Assembly (NCBI GenBank): GCA_002325765.1
Contig: DCST01000047.1
Location: forward strand, 1,004 to 6,333
DNA length: 5,330 nucleotides
Direction: 5' to 3'
From: a bacterium UBA1459
GTDB lineage: Bacteria > Pseudomonadota > Alphaproteobacteria > CAJXXZ01 > UBA1459
A program made the translations under genes and the position numbers. Below are positions 1 through 5,330 of this stretch, piece after piece (position 1 is the first letter of the stretch; the number at the start of each line of letters is the position of its first letter). Below the pieces are notes generated by a model. It had not been told where the DNA came from, made no database searches, and saw nothing but the letters and a program-made list of their open reading frames with translations.

Positions 1-422
1 TATCTTCTTCTCAATTAGATGGATTAGATAATACTAAATTACAATCTATTGCGAATCAATTATCTTTTTCTCAATTAAATGGATTAACTGATGCTAACTT
101 ACAATCTATTGCGGATTATTTATATTCTACTCAATTAGATGGTTTATATCTTGATTATACAATTAAATTAAAAACACTTATAAATAATGTAAGTATTCCT
201 TCTTTATCTTATATGACTCAATTATCAGATCTTGTAAGTTCTTATACTAATCCATCTGATCTTAATAATGTTAATAATGATAATCTTAAGGTATTTGCTC
301 CTCAATTATCTTCTTCTCAATTAAATAATTCTAATTTTACTAAATTAATTACAATATATTTTTATTTAACAATAGATAAAATAGCTGATTTAAATGATAC
401 AGCACTAAGTAAAATAGTAAAT
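1..422 (+). repeat. Repeat section of copy A: about 20-residue coding repeats
   Basis: In-frame units read SSSQLDGLDNTKLQSIAN, QLSFSQLNGLTDANLQSIAD and a longer YLYSTQLDGL unit. A non-canonical segment follows, beginning NVSIPSLSYM and ending DNLKVFAP. Two degenerate units then follow, starting QLSSSQLNN and YFYLTIDKIADL. The DNA is also repetitive: caattagatgg occurs at 12-22 and again at 132-142, and ttacaatctattgcg occurs at 39-53 and again at 99-113. More units probably lie left of the window. Confidence 0.8.
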
Positions 423-1487
423 GGTTTAAATATAGATGATTTATATCAATTTGTTATGGTTAAAGTGTTGAATCCTATTTATAATTTTCATCTTGATATC
501 TTAGAATTTGATGATAATGGCAAAAACATTAAGTTAAGTACTTTAAAGTTTGGAGATCAATTATCTGATTTGTATTCTAAATTTATAGATTTATTAACTA
601 TACAAGATTCAATAGAAAGCTATTATCATCAATGCACACGTATATTTTTGTTATTTTTTCAGGTAGCACAAAATAATAAATTATACTCAAGTTTTATAGA
701 TTTGTTAAAATCGATAAAAGCTTTGATGTATATAATAGCAGAGTATAACTATTTTTTCTCATTATATAATCTCAGTAAATATCATAATAATCTTTTCAAT
801 ACAATGAGTAGTTTATTGACTCTGGTATCTAGTGATGTCAATACAGATATCAATACTATACAAGGACTTGAATATGCAATATCGAAAAGCATAAAACATT
901 TTAAGAATATAATTAATAACAATGCTAATAATATAGATTTTAATGATCATGGGCAAAAACAAAAGAGATTGGATATTCAATTTGCTTTTATGAATTATTG
1001 TGTTAAGAGATTAAGTGAGGAGAAATATAATACTACAACTAATAGTCCTGCTGATAATTGGACATTTCCAACAGATAGTAAATATAATAATAAAAGAGCA
1101 TATACTTGGAATACTGATGGAACATTTATGGTAAATTTTGATAATACAAGTACAGGATACTTTCAAGATAGACAAATAATGTATAATATGTTACAAATAT
1201 CATATAATATTGCTACATATCAATATATATCTAAATATCAAGCAGATCCTACTCTAACTACTTATGATGATAATAATTTTTATAATCCAACATATAGTAC
1301 TATTACTGGTATATTTACAAGTAAAAAAGATATAATAGGCGATATAATATTAAAGTATCAAAATATGATAAATGCCTTGAATCCTAATAATCAAACAATA
1401 CCAAATTTAGATCATTCAACTAAATTTAATAAATATAACACATTAATTAATAATCTACTAACTAAGATAAACAGCAAAACAGCATAA
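1..1487 (+). CDS. Large repeat protein of unknown family, copy A (5' end outside the window)
   Basis: The frame is open from the left edge (first full codon 3-5) to the TAA at 1485-1487, giving 494 visible residues. The ATG at 213 is visible codon 71. It is not the start, because the codons before it encode good copies of the same repeat seen after it. Visible residues 1-140 are about 20-residue repeats (pattern L-s-x-x-Q-L-x-x-L-x-x-x-x-L-q-x-I-A), interrupted by a longer segment beginning with NVSIPSLSYM. Residues about 141-494 are a C-terminal domain rich in Asn, Tyr, Ile and Lys, with landmarks NWTFPTDSKYNNKR, YTWNTDGT, GYFQDR and YQADPTLTTYDD. The same domain ends the protein at 1710-3749, so the two are tandem paralogues. 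No catalytic motif or transmembrane helix is convincing, and any signal peptide would lie off the window. The repeats look helical and could form a solenoid, which is inference. Function is unknown; a secreted or surface, host-interacting protein is only a guess from architecture. Confidence 0.85.
   Translation, partial: SSSQLDGLDNTKLQSIANQLSFSQLNGLTDANLQSIADYLYSTQLDGLYLDYTIKLKTLINNVSIPSLSYMTQLSDLVSSYTNPSDLNNVNNDNLKVFAPQLSSSQLNNSNFTKLITIYFYLTIDKIADLNDTALSKIVNGLNIDDLYQFVMVKVLNPIYNFHLDILEFDDNGKNIKLSTLKFGDQLSDLYSKFIDLLTIQDSIESYYHQCTRIFLLFFQVAQNNKLYSSFIDLLKSIKALMYIIAEYNYFFSLYNLSKYHNNLFNTMSSLLTLVSSDVNTDINTIQGLEYAISKSIKHFKNIINNNANNIDFNDHGQKQKRLDIQFAFMNYCVKRLSEEKYNTTTNSPADNWTFPTDSKYNNKRAYTWNTDGTFMVNFDNTSTGYFQDRQIMYNMLQISYNIATYQYISKYQADPTLTTYDDNNFYNPTYSTITGIFTSKKDIIGDIILKYQNMINALNPNNQTIPNLDHSTKFNKYNTLINNLLTKINSKTA
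1054..1271 (+). repeat. Block nearly identical to 3313-3533 in the paralogue
   Basis: Positions 1054-1097 match 3313-3356 without mismatch (44 bp), and 1217-1271 match 3479-3533 without mismatch (55 bp). Between them identity is high but broken, including a 3-bp length difference. The block codes for the conserved NWTFPTDSKYNNKR to YQADPTLTTYDD part of the C-terminal domain. Confidence 0.85.
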
Positions 1488-1510
1488 ATAAACAAAAAAA
1501 TAAAATTAAA

Positions 1511-1542
1511 TTACTACAAAATATTTGTAAATATAATATAAT
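1511..1542 (+). promoter_or_regulatory. Possible promoter of the tRNA-Ser gene
   Basis: TATAAT occurs at 1532-1537 and again, overlapping, at 1537-1542, which puts transcription start a few bases before the tRNA at 1551. The best upstream -35-like element is TTACTA at 1511-1516, a weak match with an imperfect 15-nt or 20-nt spacer. A small dyad, TACAAA-ATA-TTTGTA (1515-1529), lies between. In DNA this AT-rich, TATAAT is common by chance, so the call rests mostly on position. Confidence 0.3.
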
Positions 1543-1550
1543 TGAAATGT

Positions 1551-1637
1551 GGAGAAATGGCCGAGTGGCTGAAGGCGCCCGCTTGGAAAGCGTGTATATA
1601 TTAACGTATATCGTGAGTTCGAATCTCACTTTCTCCG
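1551..1637 (+). tRNA. tRNA-Ser (anticodon GGA)
   Basis: An 87-nt class II tRNA folds by eye. The acceptor stem GGAGAAA (1551-1557) pairs with TTTCTCC (1630-1636), with discriminator G1637. The D-stem is GCC/GGC. The anticodon loop is TTGGAAA (1583-1589) with anticodon GGA at 1585-1587, reading UCC and UCU. The long variable arm ATATAT-TAAC-GTATAT (1596-1611) and discriminator G are serine-type identity features. The T-stem GTGAG/CTCAC closes the loop TTCGAAT. CCA is not encoded (ATA follows), so tRNA nucleotidyltransferase must add it. The anticodon stem CCCGC/GCGTG contains one C-U mismatch (C1579 with T1593). It sits in the 222-nt gap between the two paralogues, on the same strand. Confidence 0.96.
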
Positions 1638-1674
1638 ATAATCTCAAAACAATAAATTTAAAATAATAAAATTA

Positions 1675-1700
1675 AGAAAAAAGAAAGAAAGAAAAAGGAA
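1675..1700 (+). promoter_or_regulatory. Purine-only leader with ribosome binding site of copy B
   Basis: AAGGAA at 1695-1700 lies 9 nt before the ATG at 1710, a good Shine-Dalgarno position. It supports that start over the in-frame ATG at 1722. The leader just upstream is all purine and includes GAAAGAAAGAAA at 1683-1694, a short tetranucleotide repeat. Confidence 0.6.
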
Positions 1701-1709
1701 AATAAAAAA

Positions 1710-3749
1710 ATGATAATAGCAATGAAAATATATGGAAATTGTATAGCATTATATGAACAATTATATACAGTAAAAGATGGAAGTAATTATATAGAAGTGG
1801 ATCCAAAAAGTAATAGAAATTTAGTTCCATTTCTTACTCTTTCTCAATTAACAGATAAATATCCAGATAGTACTGGACAAAGATTACTTGATAATATTCC
1901 CGCTAAATATCTTTCTATTACTCAATTAAATTCTCTTAGTAATCAAGATCTTCAAAGTATTGCTCCTAATTTATCTTCTTCTCAATTAGATGCATTAAAT
2001 CAGAATAAATTAAAAGAACTTATAAAAAATGTAAGCATACCTAATTTATCTAGTATGACTAATTTATCAAATCTTGTAACTTCTTATTCTGTAAATGATC
2101 TTAATTCTGTTAATATAGATAATCTTAAGATATTTGCTCCTTATTTATATTATCTTCAATTATCTCAATTGGATAATACTAAATTACAATCTATTGCCTC
2201 TAAATTAACTGGTAGTCAATTAGATGGATTATATAAAAACGATCCAAATAAAATAAAAGAAATTATAAAGAGTACAAGCATACCTAATTTATCTAGTATG
2301 ACTAATTTCCAAAATCTTATAGATTCTTATAATGCATCTGATCTTAATTTAGTTCATAATGATAACCTTAATATATTTGCAAATAAACTCACTTCTGCTC
2401 AATTAAATGGATTAACTATTTCTAAATTACAATTTATTGCCTCTAAATTAACTGGTATTCAATTAAATAATATTAAATTAGAATATATTGCTGATAAATT
2501 AACTGGTATGCAATTATCTCAATTGGATGATACTAAATTAAAAGCTATTCTTAATTATTTAGTTGTATCTCAATTAAATGATACTAGTTTTACTAAATTA
2601 ACTACAATAATTTTCGAGTTATCAGTAGATAAAATAGCTGATTTAAATAATAATAAATTAGAGGAAATAGTAAATAAAATAAGTATAGACGATTTATGTA
2701 AATTTGTTATATCTGTCGTACTGAGTCCTATATATAGTTTTCATCTTGATAACTTGAGTTTTTTCTATAATAGTAAAAATATTAAATTAACAACTTTAAA
2801 TCTTAACAATAATCTATCTTTACTAAATTTTTATCACAAATTTAAAGAATTACTCACTAAAAATTCAATAGAAGATTATTATTATGATTGCTCAAGTTTA
2901 TTTTCGATGTTTACTGGTGCTTCTAGTGAAGTAGCTTTTATATCTCAATTATATACATCAAGAGTAGAAGAAGGAAAGGGTTTCCATTTGACACAATGGT
3001 TATTATCTTTTAATTATGATACAATGAACGAATATATTAAACAATCAAAATCTGGTATTTTCGATACAGTAAATAATTTGATATTTTACATGTCTCAGAA
3101 TTCAGGTGAACCTGGTTCTTTAAAATCATTTGAATATAAAACAAGAAAAAGCGTACTACATTTTATGGAAACAATTTCTAATAATTTCAATAATATACAA
3201 TTTAATGATAACAATAGACAAAAGATATTAGATATTATTTTTTCTGTTATAGATTATTATTTAAACAGAGTACTTACCAGTACTTATAATACTGCGAATA
3301 ATAGTCCGGCTAATAATTGGACATTTCCAACAGATAGTAAATATAATAATAAAAGAAAATATACTTGGAATACTGATGGAACATTAAAATCTGTAACATT
3401 TGATAATACAAGTATAGGATACTTTCAAGATAGAAAAATAATGTGCAATATGTTACAGATAGCATATTATATTATTAAATATCAATATATATCTAAATAT
3501 CAAGCAGATCCTACTCTAACTACTTATGATGATTCTATTTCTTATAATCCATCATACACTACTATTAGCAATATATTTAACAGTAAAAAAGATATAATAT
3601 CCTTGATACTAACTCTCTATAATAATATAGTACTCGCCTTAAATCCTGATAATCAGCCAATATCTGGCACATACTATACAAATCAATTTAATAAATATAA
3701 TACATTAATAAATACTCTTAAAACTAAGATAGACGGCAAAACTGCATAA
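1710..3749 (+). CDS. Large repeat protein of unknown family, copy B (complete)
   Basis: The gene encodes 679 aa. The ATG at 1710 is chosen because AAGGAA sits 9 nt upstream. Residues 1-65 are a unique N-terminal segment with no clear signal peptide (MIIAMKIYGNCIALYEQLYT). Residues 66-322 are about 20-residue units such as KLTSAQLNGLTISKLQFIAS and KLTGMQLSQLDDTKLKAILN. These are grouped into a larger 81-residue period: SIPNLSSMTN recurs at residues 109 and 190. Residues about 323-679 are the C-terminal domain shared with the protein ending at 1487. Conservation there is uneven: residues 530-610 are close to identical, but about 385-515 match poorly. I see no enzyme motif, membrane helix or known domain. 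The pattern Q-L-x-x-L-x-x-x-x-L suggests an alpha-helical solenoid, loosely like mesothelin/stereocilin-type repeats; this is a resemblance, not an assignment. A secretin gene begins 48 nt downstream and may share the transcript. Export is possible but not shown. Confidence 0.9.
   Translation: MIIAMKIYGNCIALYEQLYTVKDGSNYIEVDPKSNRNLVPFLTLSQLTDKYPDSTGQRLLDNIPAKYLSITQLNSLSNQDLQSIAPNLSSSQLDALNQNKLKELIKNVSIPNLSSMTNLSNLVTSYSVNDLNSVNIDNLKIFAPYLYYLQLSQLDNTKLQSIASKLTGSQLDGLYKNDPNKIKEIIKSTSIPNLSSMTNFQNLIDSYNASDLNLVHNDNLNIFANKLTSAQLNGLTISKLQFIASKLTGIQLNNIKLEYIADKLTGMQLSQLDDTKLKAILNYLVVSQLNDTSFTKLTTIIFELSVDKIADLNNNKLEEIVNKISIDDLCKFVISVVLSPIYSFHLDNLSFFYNSKNIKLTTLNLNNNLSLLNFYHKFKELLTKNSIEDYYYDCSSLFSMFTGASSEVAFISQLYTSRVEEGKGFHLTQWLLSFNYDTMNEYIKQSKSGIFDTVNNLIFYMSQNSGEPGSLKSFEYKTRKSVLHFMETISNNFNNIQFNDNNRQKILDIIFSVIDYYLNRVLTSTYNTANNSPANNWTFPTDSKYNNKRKYTWNTDGTLKSVTFDNTSIGYFQDRKIMCNMLQIAYYIIKYQYISKYQADPTLTTYDDSISYNPSYTTISNIFNSKKDIISLILTLYNNIVLALNPDNQPISGTYYTNQFNKYNTLINTLKTKIDGKTA
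2033..2065 (+). repeat. 33-bp perfect direct repeat, first copy
   Basis: This segment is identical to 2276-2308, exactly 243 bp (81 codons) downstream in the same frame. It encodes the SIPNLSSMTN landmark of the larger repeat unit. Confidence 0.9.
2276..2308 (+). repeat. 33-bp perfect direct repeat, second copy
   Basis: This is the second copy of the segment at 2033-2065. The sequence diverges immediately after position 2308. Perfect identity at this length suggests recent duplication or conversion of an 81-codon unit. Confidence 0.9.
3313..3533 (+). repeat. Block nearly identical to 1054-1271 in the paralogue
   Basis: This is the partner of the 1054-1271 block, containing the 44-bp and 55-bp perfect matches. 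The offset changes from 2259 to 2262 bp between the two matches because of one extra codon in this copy. Confidence 0.85.
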
Positions 3750-3791
3750 ATAAACAAAAAACAAAACTAAAATAATTTAATCATCTACAAT

Positions 3792-3795
3792 AAGG
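3792..3795 (+). promoter_or_regulatory. Weak ribosome binding site of the secretin gene
   Basis: AAGG ends 2 nt before the ATG at 3798, closer than usual. It is the only purine-rich candidate in the 48-nt gap. The frame stays open upstream to the TAA at 3768-3770, but no ATG, GTG or TTG occurs in that stretch. Confidence 0.3.
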
Positions 3796-3797
3796 TT

Positions 3798-4973
3798 ATG
3801 ATTTTTTTTATAACATGTATGTGGGATAACTGGTCTCAAAGCGCTAAAAATCTTATTAATAAGAAGTTTTCTATTAAAAAAGAAGCAACATCTCTTGAGG
3901 AAATTTTAAGTAATATTACTGAGCAAACAGGTATACAATTTTCTATATTTATAAAAAAACCTATTGCATTTTCTGTAATTAATATCTCTAATAGAACAAT
4001 AAAATCATTTTTAGAGGATTTACTTTCTGCTTATCATTTTCATATAACCTACAAAGATAATACAATAGTAATACAAGAATGTGAAGAAAAATGGATAACT
4101 TACAAAATACCTGCTCTTGGAGGTAGTCCTTATGATTTTCCTGGCCTCAATAGTTATGATAGTCATAATAATAAAGAAAGTACATCTTATTTCGAAACAA
4201 TTGAAAAAGTTATTTCTAAGATTACAAATAATTTATATGCAATAGATAAATATCAGCATCTAGTAACATGTAAAGGTGATTGTAGAGTACATAAAAATGT
4301 AGTTGAATATTTAAATCATCTTGATATTAAATGTTATATTAATATAGAACTTTGTATTATTGAATTTTCACTAGAAAAAGAAGATATATCAATAATAAAT
4401 AAGATAATAAATACATTAAATGGACTACCAAATGTAGATAATATAATGAGCTCTATGTCAGATATTTGTGGCCCAAATATTGTATATTTAAATGCATCAA
4501 ATTCAATTTTTATACAGGTAATACCTCATTGTTTTGCTAATATTACATCTACTAGACAAATTTCATATCAAATGACAGAATCTTCTATTTCTCGAAGTTC
4601 AGTACAAAAAAACTTTAAGTATACTCCATTAGATGATGGTATTAGTTTATCATTTTTAGCTACTTGTAAAAATAAAGATATGATCATGCTAGAACTTAAA
4701 GCAGTTGTACAATCTATATTAAATAAGAAAAAAGCACCTGAAGTTAATTATCAAAAACTTTCTACAATTATGTTAGTAGAAAATAATAAACCTATAATAA
4801 TAGGAGGATTAAAAACAAAAACAAGAGTTTCTAAGATATTTTCATCAAGAAGAAATGAGATGTCTATTATTATGAAATTTCTGAAATGGTGCAATAAAAT
4901 AGGTTTTTCAAGTAATAAAGTAAAAGATGTAATAATTTTAATTTTTATTAAACCAAAAATTGTTTATATTTAA
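3798..4973 (+). CDS. Short secretin-family protein (PilN/BfpB-like, type IVb pilus type)
   Basis: This 391-aa protein is probably an outer-membrane channel subunit. Residues 22-93 fit the STN/N0 fold found at the start of secretins: FSIKKEATSLEEIL, then EQTGIQFSI, then FLEDLLSAYHFHITYKDNTI. Residues 131-175 resemble the ring-building region before the channel, with VEYLNHLDIK leading into INIELCIIEFSLEKE, as in PilN-type proteins. The secretin domain follows: YTPLDDGISLSFLA (275-288), LSTIMLVENNKPIIIGGLK (321-339) with the typical G-G-L, and the last strands at 377-389 ending KPKIV. It is short for the family (often 500 aa or more). The start is doubtful. The ATG at 3798 has AAGG only 2 nt upstream, and the product begins MIFFITCMW, too short for a normal signal peptide; the ATG at 3819 has no ribosome site at normal spacing. 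No other pilus or secretion gene is visible. It lies 48 nt after copy B, with no terminator seen between them. Confidence 0.75.
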   Translation: MIFFITCMWDNWSQSAKNLINKKFSIKKEATSLEEILSNITEQTGIQFSIFIKKPIAFSVINISNRTIKSFLEDLLSAYHFHITYKDNTIVIQECEEKWITYKIPALGGSPYDFPGLNSYDSHNNKESTSYFETIEKVISKITNNLYAIDKYQHLVTCKGDCRVHKNVVEYLNHLDIKCYINIELCIIEFSLEKEDISIINKIINTLNGLPNVDNIMSSMSDICGPNIVYLNASNSIFIQVIPHCFANITSTRQISYQMTESSISRSSVQKNFKYTPLDDGISLSFLATCKNKDMIMLELKAVVQSILNKKKAPEVNYQKLSTIMLVENNKPIIIGGLKTKTRVSKIFSSRRNEMSIIMKFLKWCNKIGFSSNKVKDVIILIFIKPKIVYI

Positions 4974-5330
4974 GTAAAATAGTATCCAGATCCATCCTCA
5001 AAAACAACATATTTTAATAAAATATCTCTAATTTTATCAGCTTGAGAATAATCTTTATTTTGCTTATATATATTTCTTTGTTCTATTAGTTGAGATATTT
5101 CTTCTTCAGATTTATTATCAATTATATATATAGGTACAAAATTAAATCCCATAACTTCAAATAAAAACTTAGATTCTTCTGGTTTATACATAATATTGTT
5201 GGTAATAAAATTAATAGCATTAAAGGTATTTAAATTATCACTTAATATATTTATAAACTTACTATCTATATTTTTACTAAATATATATTTAATCAGATGG
5301 GTTGCTGCTTGTTAAAAGTCAAAAGATCAC
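4970..5330 (-). pseudogene. cysS: Cysteinyl-tRNA synthetase, C-terminal part, reading frame interrupted
   Basis: CysRS charges tRNA-Cys in the cytoplasm. The C-terminal tail is recognisable: LIEQRNIYKQNKDYSQADKI continuing RDILLKY, then FEDGSG, which matches the family's ending (ER-N-x-A-R-x-x-K-D-x-x-x-A-D-x-I-R-D-x-L then LED-G). Upstream, FINILSDNLNTFNAI matches the family's D-D-L-N-T-P helix, so the ATG at 5191 is internal and homology runs past it to 5311. There an in-frame TAA (complement of 5312-5314) stops the frame and no start codon follows it. A neighbouring frame in 5308-5328 reads DLLTFNK, which fits the family's H-Y-R-x-x-L-N-F-S segment just before this point. A frameshift of one base, probably with a few residues missing, would therefore join the two. 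The HIGH and KMSKS catalytic parts lie outside the window. It could be a real pseudogene, a duplicate fragment, or a sequencing error near a contig end. The stop overlaps that of the converging secretin gene. Confidence 0.65.

Larger units (their letters stand above)
1905..2675 (+). repeat. Repeat section of copy B: about ten 17-23-residue units plus two longer spacers
   Basis: Units begin near residues 66, 87, 145, 165, 226, 246, 263, 283 and 301 of the protein. The consensus is [KYN]-L-[ts]-x-x-Q-L-x-x-L-[dn]-x-x-K-L-[qk]-x-I-[al]. Two nearly equivalent spacers of 38-39 residues (106-144 and 188-225) share SIPNLSSMTN, a DLN motif and a NDNL/IDNL motif. One unit (residue 246) is shortened to 17 residues. 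The later units are progressively degenerate as they run into the C-terminal domain. Confidence 0.8.

Noticed and set aside
1488..1550. Rho-independent terminator after copy A
   Set aside because: Only a short AT-only dyad (1515-1529) is present, with no GC-rich stem or following T-run, so it does not qualify.
1551..1640. tRNA-Ser as an integration site for a mobile element
   Set aside because: I found no second copy of the tRNA 3' end in the window and no integrase or transposase gene.
1462..1647. Minus-strand open frame of 61 codons over the end of copy A and the tRNA
   Set aside because: It covers the whole tRNA-Ser on the opposite strand, its product has no recognisable domain, and its start has no supporting ribosome site. 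It is a chance frame.
1..2675. Repeats as a CRISPR array
   Set aside because: The repeats are in frame, degenerate, coding and of period about 60 bp without unique spacers. They are protein repeats.
1..2675. Leucine-rich repeat or ankyrin domain
   Set aside because: The units lack the L-x-x-L-x-L-x-x-N strand pattern of LRRs and the G-x-T-P-L-H signature of ankyrin repeats. The Q-L-x-x-L-x-x-x-K-L pattern looks all-helical.
4970..5191. A separate small 73-aa protein starting at the ATG at 5191
   Set aside because: The product is the tail of CysRS, and homology (SDNLNTFNAI) continues in the same frame upstream of that ATG, so it is a fragment of a larger gene and not a small gene.

Overview
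The window is extremely AT-rich (roughly a fifth to a quarter G+C by eye, with TTA, AAT and ATA codons dominating). It carries bacterial genes that use the standard code: TGG is the Trp codon and no in-frame TGA is needed inside the intact genes. A secretin-family outer-membrane protein points to a Gram-negative cell. The base composition, a broken-looking cysS end and large repetitive proteins of unknown family suggest a reduced, host-associated bacterium such as an intracellular symbiont or parasite. I cannot fix the lineage from this sequence; Rickettsiales, Holosporales or Dependentiae-like bacteria would all fit.

Layout from left to right. Positions 1-1487 (+) hold the 3' part of a large repeat-protein gene that is open to the left edge. 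Its first ATG, at 213, is internal and is not the start. Positions 1551-1637 (+) hold a tRNA-Ser(GGA) with no encoded CCA. Positions 1710-3749 (+) hold a complete paralogue (679 aa) of the first protein. Both consist of a helical-looking repeat section built from about 20-residue units of the type K-L-T-x-x-Q-L-x-x-L-x-x-x-K-L-q-x-I-A, followed by a C-terminal domain of about 350 aa. Parts of that domain are nearly identical between the copies at DNA level, while its middle has diverged. Positions 3798-4973 (+) hold a short secretin (391 aa) with an STN/N0 domain and a C-terminal secretin domain, closest in plan to the PilN/BfpB-type secretins of type IVb pili. From the right edge to 4970 (-) lies the C-terminal part of cysteinyl-tRNA synthetase, whose reading frame is interrupted close to the window edge.

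The three plus-strand genes are co-directional. The second repeat protein and the secretin are only 48 nt apart and may be cotranscribed, which makes it conceivable that the repeat proteins are surface or exported products linked to a secretin. That link rests on position alone. The secretin and cysS converge with stop codons sharing a TTAA, leaving no room for a terminator between them. The most novel content is the pair of tandem repeat-protein paralogues, which I do not recognise as a described family.
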